Assembly (NCBI GenBank): GCA_034406715.1
Contig: CP137870.1
Span: 806,001 to 870,000, forward strand
Length of the DNA stretch: 64,000 nt
DNA from: Rhodotorula mucilaginosa
Lineage: Eukaryota; Basidiomycota; Microbotryomycetes; Sporidiobolales; Sporidiobolaceae
Direction of reading: 5' to 3'
Shown: positions 55,219 to 64,000 of the stretch, one piece after another
How the letters are laid out: every line of letters begins with the position of its first letter
Position numbering within the stretch: position 1 is the first letter of the stretch
Program-made: the position numbers and the translations under genes
Notes under the pieces: generated by a model
Database searches by the model: none
What the model saw: the letters and a program-made list of their open reading frames with translations, nothing else
What the model was told of the DNA's origin: nothing

Positions 55219-55564
55219 CCTGTCGTACAGTCCAGCAGAAGCGGTCGTCTCGATCTCTGAGCGAGGTGGATGCGGGAGAAGCGGATCGAAACCCGAACGT
55301 TGAGAGTGACGCGGGCCGCATACACCCTCACAGCCACGAAGCTCTGGAGTGCGGGTGGCTGAAGAGCTTCGAGTACTATATATTAGAGCTACTCAGACCA
55401 GTCCAGAGGCGACTCAAACAGTGCTGGGAAGAATTGGTCGAGCTGCGTCTTCGGCATTCACGCGCATCTGCACTCGCCTGTGGAAAAGGCACAACAAGCT
55501 CAAGATTACGGTAAGGAGGAAACAGGGCACATCTACAAGTATGTCACAGGCGCATGTCGGATGG
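55219..55564. other. Intergenic region between NTE1 start and LDAH-like stop
   Basis: 346 bp, NTE1 promoter and the 3' UTR of the LDAH-like gene. AT-richer near 55370-55390. No coding signal. Confidence 0.55.
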
Positions 55565-57154
55565 CTAGGAACCGCTGGTAGCGGCGGCGGAGGAAGACTC
55601 GGCGAGGTCGGCGACGATCCAGTCGGCGCATTTGCGAGCGAGAGAGGTCGTGTGGCCTGCACAGAGAACGAGTCAGTCCTTATCGACCTGCTATCACCGA
55701 AACGAGGAGTGTGGTGCCGAAGCACCGAGGAGCACTCGTATGCACGGGCACGGCGACGGGGACTGACCTTCGTCGAGCACGAACGCGTGAGGCATCCCCT
55801 CTCGACACCTTGCGCGGCGTTTCCTGCCCGCCTCTCCCCACTTCTTCTCCAAGCACGCCTCGATCTCCTGGATCGCTTCTTCCGTGACCCATCCATCCCC
55901 ATCCTTCTCAGTCCAGTAGATCCAGAGTCGGTCGCCATACTGATCGAGCAAGTCGACGTCGAGCGCCGTGACCTTGGCGAGTTCCTGCCTCGCCATGACG
56001 AGAGCGGCGATGACCGTCTCGGGGGAGGAGACCAGCTCGGTCGTAATATTGGCGCCGGAGCCGGATTGTCCGGTCACGAGCGAGACGAGCCGCGAGGTGA
56101 GCCCGGTCGGGAGGTACGAGAGGAAGGAAGTCGAGTAGAAGACGGGTCGGAGCGACCACGAGGAGAAGAGAGGAGACAAAGAGCGACCGTTGGGAGTTTG
56201 GGCCATGTGAGAAAAGGTGGGGAAGAGGGCATGGACCGCAGAGACGAGCGACGGCCGCTCTTTCAGCATCTGTGCGCGCTCCGCCAAACGTCAGCGTCTC
56301 GGAACGCAGAGACCGGGGCTGTATCGGGTACGCACCTGCAAACCGATCCATGCGCCAATCGAGTGGCCCAGCAGGATCAATTTCGGCGCGCCCTCCTCGC
56401 CAAAGCGGTACGTCTCGGCCAGCTCGTCGAGGTACGCGACCTTGTCCGCCACCTGATCCTCGAGCGTGGGCTGCGCATTCGGCTTGAACCCTCTCCGTTC
56501 AGCGCTCGTCGCGTTGGGCGTGTGTCCGAGGTGGCCGATCGCGTGGATGACCGTCTGCCCTTTCAGGTCTGCTGGCAATGCGTCCCGAATCGAAGGGAGA
56601 AACTCGCGGTAGTACGAGACGAGGCCGGGGTTGCCCGGCACCATGAGAATGACGAGCTTGGTCGGTTCGGCGAGGGCCGGTTGATCGAGCAAGAGGACGT
56701 CTGCAGGCCATTGGTCTTGTGCATCTGCGCCCGTCGAGCGAGGGGGACCGTACCGCCGGTGGAGCCTCGCTTCGGGCGCAGGCGGTAGCGGCGCGTCAAA
56801 CGCTGGCAGGATCGGCTCGCCGCGAGCCGTACTTAGCGGTGGACTGACGCTCGGCATCCTCGTGGTGGCCGGAGTGGCCTGGAGCGCCGCTGCGTCCGCA
56901 ACGACGCGTGAAGGTGCCCTCGTCCGCTTCTGCGACCCGGATCCGCCGCCAGCCGTCCCGCCGCGCTTGAGGCTCAAGTCGAGCTCATCGGGTGCGTCGT
57001 TGTAGTGCTGACTCTTGACTGACTTGTGGCCTCGGCGCGGTGCAGGCGGTGCGAGCGATCCTTCGCCTCCAGGTTCGCGTGTCGACGGAGTCCCGGCAGT
57101 CGACGCTTTCGGGGGTGGAGGAGCAGGCGGACCGCGTGGGATCAGACTCGACAT
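55565..57154 (-). CDS. Lipid-droplet-associated hydrolase (LDAH-like) protein
   Basis: 470 residues from three exons (56336-57154, 55768-56269, 55565-55656). A disordered, Pro/Ala/Ser-rich N-terminus of about 155 residues precedes an alpha/beta hydrolase: KLVILMVPGNPGLVSYYREF, then VIHAIGHLGHTPNA. The nucleophile elbow is LILLGHSIGAWIGLQ, followed by SLVSAVHALFPTFSHMAQTP with NGRSLSPLFSSW. The catalytic Asp region is RLWIYWTEKDGDGWV, and the conserved MPHAFVLDEGHTTSLARK carries the catalytic His. GNPGxxxYY...GHSIGA is the signature of the LDAH/C2orf43 family (PF10230), which sits on lipid droplets. The start at 57154 (MSSLIPRGPP) was preferred over the in-frame 57298, leaving room for a divergent promoter. 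Confidence 0.85.
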
Positions 57155-57551
57155 TGTGCGCGCTTTCAGTAGTCTCTTGACGCGCAGCAGCTTGGCTTGC
57201 GGCGTGTAGGTCGAGACTCGAGACTGTATGCCCGTCCTCGTCTCGATCACTTTGGTTTGCTTCCGCGCGAGTGACGAGTCGATGAAAATTTTTCTCATCT
57301 TGGACGTCGCCCCCGGCTTGGCGCGCTCTCGCCCTTGACCAGCTCCGCTTGCCTGGACTTGCTGCTCAGCTCCATGCACTGCTGTAGCTCTACCACTCTG
57401 TCTACGCCCGTGCACACATGAGGCTGAATGTGGAACGACCTGCTTGATTCGGCCGGCCTTGTGGGGCGACGCAACTCTGTCCGCAATCGACTGCTCGCTT
57501 CCCCTGACTACACGCGCTGTGCTTGCGCATGCTCCTAGCCCTGACGTCGAC
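57155..57551. promoter_or_regulatory. Shared divergent promoter between LDAH-like and membrane-protein genes
   Basis: 397 bp between divergent starts if the LDAH-like gene begins at 57154. The minus frame stays open through most of it, so a longer LDAH-like N-terminus cannot be excluded. Confidence 0.4.
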
Positions 57552-60305
57552 ATGACCTCGACGGACCGCATCGAGGCAGCGTATCACCCCATCGAAGGCG
57601 GCTCGGTCCCACGCATTCGCAAAAAGCAGACCACCTCCAGCTGGCTCTCACCGGCGCGGTTCTGCCTCACCGTCTGCTTCCTGCTCGCCGGATGTATCGC
57701 GACCGGAATCGTCTACGCCTGCTACAACGCCGCTGCCACCTTCTGGCAGATCGAGAGCGCGCCGCACCTCGACAAACACGCGAACGCTTCCCTCGTCGCA
57801 CAGCCCATCCCTCTCCGCGACGCAAACGTCGTCAGGTCTTTCTTTGGGCCCAAGGATGCGGGAGGGGTCGACATGTTTGACTTGAAGGCTGCACTGTGGG
57901 CCAAGGTACTCAGGCCGAACATGCATTGGCTCGGTAGGTCCCCGATTCGCTCTCTCTTTCGGAATCTCCGAGGTTGTGTGAGGCAGCTGACATGGATGTG
58001 GCGCAGACACTCCTTGGGAGCTCGTGCACGATGCGACGGTTCTTGAGAACGTGGCAATCGATACACAGCCAGTTCACACGGTGCAGCAGGTTCGGCTACC
58101 GAAGGAGCTCGTGTGAGTGTTGTTCGTCGAAGCTCTCTCTCCGGAGGGGCCAGCGCTGATTGTGCTTGGAGGGAATTGCAGTCGCGAATTGGCGACTGCT
58201 TTGACAGTCGAAGTCGAGGCGACTTACGCGATGGTGCCGTCGAAAGGCCGGATCGACCCTACTCTCGACCACCATACCTGGCACACTTCGCGCAACGCTT
58301 CCGTCTTTGGCGTCGACAGACCGTTGCCTCCCTTTACAAGCGAGATGATCGATGCGCCCAAAGAGGTCTTCCCGCGCTTCATCGCCAACTCGGGCACGAT
58401 GGGACGCATGCTCCTCCGCTCGGCAGACAACGAGATCCTCGTCGCCGAATCCGGGCTGAACCACAGCCAAGTCGAGGCGCTCTTTCCTGGACGGCATATT
58501 GCTACCAAGTCCAGAGTGACAATGGTCCGCGACTTCCCCGTCTACGACTTTGACGCGTTCAACAAAACTCTTCTCGACCGCTCGAAATTCCTTGTGCGTC
58601 TTTCTGAAGCCATCTCCAGCCGTCCATGGGGTCTTGACTCTGATTTGCGCACAGAGCGAGCAATGTTCGGGAGGTACGAGCGGCGGACCTGCCTGCGAGC
58701 GTACTTACGGCCGCGTGGGCCATTTCGAGAACTTGATCGAGTTTGACGATGCCGCCGATGGCAAGCCGGAGACGGCGACTCGGACCGGATGGAGGTACGG
58801 ACCGTTCTTGACCACCAAGTTCGGTCACCCTGGACCGCTCGATTATAAGCACATTGTGGGGAACGAGACCGAAGGTGAGCGGCCCGCACTCGTTCAGATC
58901 TTTGATTTCCGTTCTCGTCCAGGAGACAGGCCTAACGCAACGCCCGTTGCAGACGTCGTCTACGATTGGCACATCACCTGGTCCTCCGTGACGCCAGGCC
59001 GACTCGGCGCTCTGTCCACGTTCCTTAAAGGCATTGCCGCGACCGTGGCGATGCCGCACAACCGGACGGAACACGAGCTCGCATCGGCACAGCAGATGAA
59101 CGAGTTTTGGCGTGAGTTGCGTCGGATAGAGAGCTCAGACGTTATCAGTCTTTCGGAACGTTTGCTAATCCACCTACTACACGGTCCGGATGCAAATGCA
59201 GATGTCGTCGCCGGTCATGACGAGCCACAAGCTGTCCGACCCGTCACGCGACTCGTCCTGGAATTTTTCGGTGATGTGACACTGATGGCGCAAGAAATGT
59301 GAGTGCGGTCTCGGTACTCACTTGTCCTTCCATGTCGCGCGGGCTGACGCGTTCTCCGAAACGACAAGCCTGGAATGGCACTTTTGGGCGACTCGCTCCG
59401 TCGCCACCGGCATTGCGCTCCCGATGGAGCTCGTCACTTCGACCTACTTTGCCCTCCAAGGGGTCTCTAGCAATGTCACGCACGTCCGCGAGCACGGCTT
59501 CGATGCCGCCGCTGCGCTCAGTCTCGTCTTCCTCGCCCTGTTCTTCATCCCGTACTTTGCCAAGCTCTCGCTCTACCTCCGACTCGAATGGCAGTGGGGC
59601 GGGCCGAGGGGGTGGATACCGGTTGGCGTGACGAAGCGGAGGGCCACACATTCGGAGCGGAACAGCGCACGCGCGGACGCCAAGTTCGATTGGAAACTGC
59701 GCATTGCGGTGAGTATCTCGGACGCGATGGCGCGAGCAAGCCATCCTGCCTCTTTTACTGATCTATTTGATTCTCTCAAATTACCAGCTCGGCATCGCCT
59801 CTATGTTGGTCACACGCCTCGCACCAGGCTTGCCGCCCTTGATTCCGGCTTCACGACTCGCAAATCCTGAAGGCGACAGCTCGCTCGCTACATCGTCTTT
59901 GGCGAGCAGCTCCACTCTCAATCCTCTCAAGTCGCAGCACGTCATGACTGCGTTCCGCGTCGTCAACGAAGCGTCGCAGGTGAGTTTTCGGGCGCAAACG
60001 GAGCCTCCAGTGGAGTTGCCACTCTCGGCAAGCAAACGTGCAGCTCTTGACAAGTCGCGCATGCATTCTCACAGCTCCACCTGATCTACCGCCTCGGCGT
60101 CTTCGCCTCCGCCTACCGCATCACGGCCTCCCTCGTCCTCCTCCATTCGCTGTTCGAACTCGTACCGCGGTTCCTCTGGACTTGGTCGACCCGTCCCGCA
60201 GTCACGTACGCCGAACTCGTGTGGGTGGCGGGAGAGGTGGCGCTTTGTTGGGCGGCGTGGACTTTCCCGGGGGTGTCGCAGGAGGAAGAGGAAGAGGAAG
60301 AATAG
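57552..60305 (+). CDS. Unrecognised multi-pass membrane glycoprotein
   Basis: About 700-750 residues from roughly nine exons. I do not recognise the family. A short basic cytoplasmic N-terminus leads to a first membrane helix, FCLTVCFLLAGCIATGIVYA. A luminal or extracellular region of some 400 residues follows, with N-glycosylation sequons (NASL, NCSR, NASV, NHSQ, NKTL, NRTE) and patches such as PFTSEMIDAPKEVFPRFIA, FPVYDFDAFNKTLLDRSKF, YGRVGHFENLIEFDDA and VVYDWHITWSSV. The last third is polytopic: SVATGIALPMELVTSTYFAL, AAALSLVFLALFFIPYFAKL, LGIASMLVTRLAPGLPPLIP, HLIYRLGVFASAYRITASLV and ALCWAAWTFPGVSQ. The C-terminus is acidic (EEEEEEE). Topology suggests a cell-surface or ER protein with a glycosylated ectodomain. 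Intron phases and frame joins are consistent across the span. Confidence 0.7.
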
Positions 60306-60470
60306 CCGCTCCTCCACCTATAAAACGTGAATAGAGCTATTGCAACAATTACTCTTTCCGCTTATACTTCTCTCTCACAGCAAAGAGGCAGCAGAGTACA
60401 TACCGTCATCATGAATTACACGCTGTACAGAGATACGAAAATGGCGCAACAAAAAGAGAATCGCTGAAAA

Positions 60471-61679
60471 CTACTGCTCCTTCTCTTGACGCTTCTTGAT
60501 CTCGGCCGCCTCGCCTTGCCGCATGACGCCGACGCCGTACTCGTACACGAGCGAACCGCCGAGGTAAGCCGAGTAGAGGAAGAGGGGGATCGCTCTGTAC
60601 GCCCGGGCAACAGACTCATCAGCAAGAGCCTCCGGCAGTACGACGGACACAATCAATTGAAAGAGCGCTGCGACTGGAGGGACGTACGCAGCAGAAAGGG
60701 CGGCGTTGAACGGCGGGAGGATCAAGTCCTTGCTCTGGCGGCGGACCCACCTGTGCGAAGCGCAGCGGTTGTGAGCACAAAAAGCATGACCGAACCTCGA
60801 CTCGGGTGGACGAGCAAGGTTGCGGCTCGGATATGTGGCTCGGAGCTGAGGACGCACCAGTTGAAAGCGGCGATGCCGAGGACGATGTCGTTCAAGGTGG
60901 CGTGGGTCAAGGTGACTTTGAGTTTCTCGCCTGCGAAAAACGAGCGGAGAGCCGGTCAGGCACGTTGCAACGTTCGGGGCTGCCCCATGATTGCGCAGAC
61001 ATCGGTCCAGTCTTCGCTTCGTCTGCGAGGGGAACACGGAATGTCGATGAGGGGAGCAGCCGAAACGTACCCGACACATTCTTTTTGGCGATGGCATCCT
61101 TGCCGGCCTCTTTCGCCGAGCCTTTGGACTGAGCCTGGCCTTGCCACATCCCGTAGCTGTGCATCGGGCGGAAACGCCATCTTTCAGCATCCTCGGTTTT
61201 GACAGGCCTTTCGAAAGAAAGCCTTCCTAACGCAACACATCGAAGACGCAGTCAATCGCGATCGACGTACAGTTCTGCGATCCCGCTCGCGAGAGTCGGC
61301 AGCGCGGCGATCAGACCCGCCGCGCCGGTGTAGTGCGAGAGGACGTTGACGACCGCGGCGGGCGGCATGATCTTGAGCCAGGTAAGGCCCGAGGTGAGCC
61401 ACGGCGCGAGCTGGAGCGCGTCGAGGCCGAAGGAGATGGAGAGCAATCCGATCGGGTAGTGGACTGTACACGGTGGTCGAGCACTTGCAAGAGTCAGTTC
61501 TAGCTCGAGATGGGTGACGAGGACCCCGTTGAGCGAGAGGCTGCCTCTCTGCTGCGGGAGACGCGGACCGACGCACCTGTCGCCGGGTGGATCGGATGAC
61601 CCCAGTTCCCAATCTTGCCCATTCCAGTCTTGACGGCGGGCTGGACCGCCTTGTCTGCCTTGTTTGCGACGTCCGACAT
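60471..61679 (-). CDS. DUF2231-family membrane protein
   Basis: 252 residues from five exons: 61577-61679, 61271-61463, 61071-61180, 60858-60930 and 60471-60750, all in frame. The start MSDVANKADKAVQPAVKTGM is followed by the family motif NWGHPIHPATVHYPIGLLS. Hydrophobic segments follow: SISFGLDALQLAPWLTSGL, HYTGAAGLIAALPTLASGIA, LNDIVLGIAAFNWWV and AALFQLIVSVVL. A Gln/Lys-rich loop (WQGQAQSKGSAKEAGKDA) lies in the middle. HPIHPAxVHxPIxL is the hallmark of DUF2231 (PF09990), small polytopic proteins of unknown biochemical function. The C-terminus is charged (EIKKRQEKEQ). It is the gene nearest the HD1 homeodomain gene, tail-to-head, 631 bp away. Confidence 0.82.
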
Positions 61680-62310
61680 GGCGGGTGTGGAAAGTGGTCG
61701 AAAGGGTAGACGTGGGATCGGCAGCGGGTGGTTGCTAGTGGAGAGGAGCGAGGTCCGGAGGACTGCGGAGCGGCTGCGAGTGAGGCTGCGAGGAGCTAAG
61801 TAGCACTTGGCAAGAGTAGGAAGGAGAGGAAGGAAGGCCAGAGGCGGTTTCGCGAGCGAGACGGACGACGCACGTGAGAGCTGATGACGTCCTCGACCGT
61901 CAGCCAATCACAGCGCGTCATATCGTGCAACCGCTTGATGTAGCCGTACAGCTTAGAGTTGGATAGCCTGTGTCGATCCGTCTACGTAGCATAGTATGGG
62001 CAGGGTGCCGTGATGAGAGCACGCGTGTTGGCAGCGTGGAGCGAGAGAGCGGCGGCAGCAGCTGCAAGTCCCGCTGAGGGAGAGCGCGGATCGGACGAGG
62101 CGGTATGCCAGGGGTCGGACCTTGTGAAGCTGGAGCAAGCGAGTCCTGACTTCTTCTAGTCCGAGTCTCGGTATGGTCGGACGGAGTGAGATCGAGGCGG
62201 AGTGGTGTTCCTTCCTCTCCTTCAAACCGCTCTGACCACTCGGCCTTACTGAGCCTAGAGAGGATGTACGACAGCTGCACATACACAACACGAACTACTG
62301 AGCAACCGCC
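61680..62310. other. Intergenic region between DUF2231 gene and HD1
   Basis: 631 bp holding the DUF2231 promoter and the HD1 3' UTR. No supported coding exon; open frames at 61918-62291 minus have no motif. Confidence 0.55.
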
Positions 62311-63879
62311 TCAAACCTGCATCGCAAACTCTGCGTCGCCGCGCTGCAAGTCGTCCATCCTCAGCGTCAACCCGCCAGAGCCAGTCGACTCGCCATTAAG
62401 CCCGGGCAGACGACCGTCGCCCAACACGCCATCGACTCCAATCCCGACCTCCATCTCGAACCCGAGCGAACTGGACAAGTTGCGGTAGAACTCGTCGTCC
62501 ATCCACGCGTCGTTGGGCGCCGGCACGTACGGCAACTCGTCCTCCGCCACGGCCAGCGTGGGGAAAGAGTCGAGAGGGTTCGGAGGAGAAGGGGACCACA
62601 CCGAGGAGGGAGAGGGAGAAGACGCCGAGGAGGCCGCAGGCGTGAAGTGGTCCGTTCCGAAAGCGGGAGCGGGCAGGCTCAGGAACGCGTCTGCGCGTTG
62701 AGGCGGCCGCGGAGTGACGTCGGCGGCGGGGACAGAGGCAGGCGATGCGGTCGACGACGCCACTGAGAACCACCCCGACGGATCGAGCGCAGTCGAAACG
62801 TCGAACTGGACCTTGTTCGCCGGGGCAGGCGCAGCGGACGGTGGAGGGAGGAGGAAGGCCGACGCGGCCGAACTCGCGTCGTCTTGCGCCGACTCGGCAT
62901 ACTCGACCAGATCGAGCGACGACGTGGACGACGAACCGATGCTGCTGTTGAGCGAAGACGAGCCGAACGACCAAGTCCTTTGCTGACTTTGCTGCTGCGG
63001 GGGGTGCTCCGGGGTTTGCTGCTGCATGCTGGTCGGGTACCGCTGCTCCGCTGACGATTGTCGCTGTCGATGCTGAGGTGCCATGTCGATACTGTACGGT
63101 ACCGACCTTGCGCTTGTCCGCTTCGTTGTCGTCGTTGCCGTCGCTCCGCCGGACGCCTCCCTCCCGCGCCGCTTCCTCTGCCGCTGTCTCGTATTCCCAA
63201 ACTGCGCCCATTCGACCGCTCGTCAGCTCTTTGCTCTCTCGCGTCTCATAGGATGGACGACCCTCCCACTCACCCAAGTGACCACCTGCTTCTCACTCAA
63301 GCCCGTCGCGCGCGCGAGTTCCCGCCTCTCGCCCTTGTTCGGCAGGGCGCCCGTCGCGTTCGCGTCGTACGCGGATTGGAGGAGGGCGGTGATGGCCGGG
63401 GTGAAGTGGCCGGAGAGGGTGGTAGTCGCTGCGTCGGTGGCGGGTGGCTGTGGTGGTGGAGGAGAGGAAGAGTGGCGGAGTTGGGCGGCGTGGACTTCCT
63501 CTCGGAAGATTCCCTGCAGGCGTTGCAGTGCTGAAGCGTATTGCGACAGGAAGGCTCTTCGCACAGCCTCGTACCACGAATCGCCTATGTCGTCGTAGGC
63601 CAATTCTTCCATTGTGGCGGCGAATTGTCGAAGGTATGCTCCCCGCAGATCTGCAGCGTGGCGCGAAAAGAGGCAGTCTAGCCCCTCGGCGGCCTTATCA
63701 CTACATCCTGCTTGCTTTAGAGCAGCGCAGATGCTCCGCGGTGGCTCAATGACCAAAGGAAGGTAAGGCTGCTTCCCTTTCGAAGGTGGCAGCGCTGCCG
63801 CTTGGAGCGCTGCGCTTTCGAATAGCGGATGCTTCAGGAGACTGTGCGCAATTGCGGCTATCTCTCTGAAGCTGGACAT
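62311..63879 (-). CDS. HD1: HD1-class homeodomain protein, candidate mating-type gene
   Basis: 498 residues from two exons (63274-63879 and 62311-63201). The N-terminal 150 residues are helical and probably carry the dimerisation/specificity region (FREIAAIAHSLLKHPLFESA; LQQRLQGIF-type helices). The homeodomain follows: HFTPAITALLQSAYDANATG, ALPNKGERRELARATGLSEK and QVVTWFGNTRQRQRKR. From the helix-1 Leu to Trp there are 35 residues, three more than in typical homeodomains, so it is TALE-type. That is the HD1 (bE/alpha2-like) class. WFxNxRxR in helix 3 is kept, and the intron splits it between W and F. The C-terminal 280 residues are Ser/Pro/Gln-rich, as in HD activators. The start at 63879 lies 121 bp from the window edge; in basidiomycetes HD2 is normally divergent from this position. 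Confidence 0.85.
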
Positions 63880-64000
63880 GGTGCGCTGCTGGGTGTATCC
63901 GCCAGCCGTTCGAGTCGATGTGTCTCTGAACACCGTCGGCCCCAAATTCCCTTTGTCTTCCGTCCGGACGCTCAGGCCCACTGCCCCGAATCCGTTCTCC

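Overview
The window is eukaryotic nuclear DNA from a GC-rich (about 60% by eye) basidiomycete. Genes are closely packed on both strands and broken by many short introns, mostly 50-100 nt. The introns have GTGNGT-type donors, a CTGAC-like branch site and CAG acceptors. Protein content points to a red yeast of the Microbotryomycetes/Sporidiobolales kind (Rhodotorula, Sporobolomyces and relatives); that placement is inference. I see no rRNA, tRNA, CRISPR array, transposon or virus-derived element.

Layout, left to right. 1-7350: mitochondrial glycine carrier HEM25 (cut by the window edge), mitoribosomal protein mS34, a very small YABBY/HMG-like protein, a four-helix MARVEL membrane protein, and the proteasome ubiquitin receptor RPN10. 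7614-12844: the cytoplasmic exosome helicase SKI2. 14338-24497: a DOMON-cytochrome b561 membrane protein, a SET-domain protein, the Pol III factor BDP1, a plant-type basic secretory protein (HExxH peptidase family) and an HSF-type transcription factor whose DNA-binding domain is assembled from 9-nt and 23-nt exons. 26556-40281: an F-box/LRR-like gene, a large triacylglycerol-lipase-like protein, a CCCH zinc-finger protein and a Rad5/HLTF-like SNF2-RING ATPase.

40823-47117 is the accessory part: a minus-strand cluster of diverged F-box-like genes. It appears to have grown by duplication of a two-gene unit. It now holds three intact genes, one copy with a one-base frameshift, and an eroded C-terminal relic. 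Two blocks of about 360 bp inside it are nearly identical.

47357-61679: BUD22 (small-subunit ribosome biogenesis), the ER phospholipase NTE1, a lipid-droplet-associated hydrolase, an unrecognised multi-pass membrane glycoprotein and a DUF2231 membrane protein. The right edge (62311-63879) carries a homeodomain gene with a TALE-type three-residue extension, the HD1 class of basidiomycete mating-type genes. Its expected divergent HD2 partner would lie just outside the window.

Most genes are unrelated housekeeping genes. Two loose themes are lipid handling (NTE1, LDAH-like hydrolase, lipase) and the proteasome/F-box ubiquitin system. All gene models were read by eye from frame continuity, splice signals and family motifs. 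Exon edges are exact where stated and approximate otherwise.
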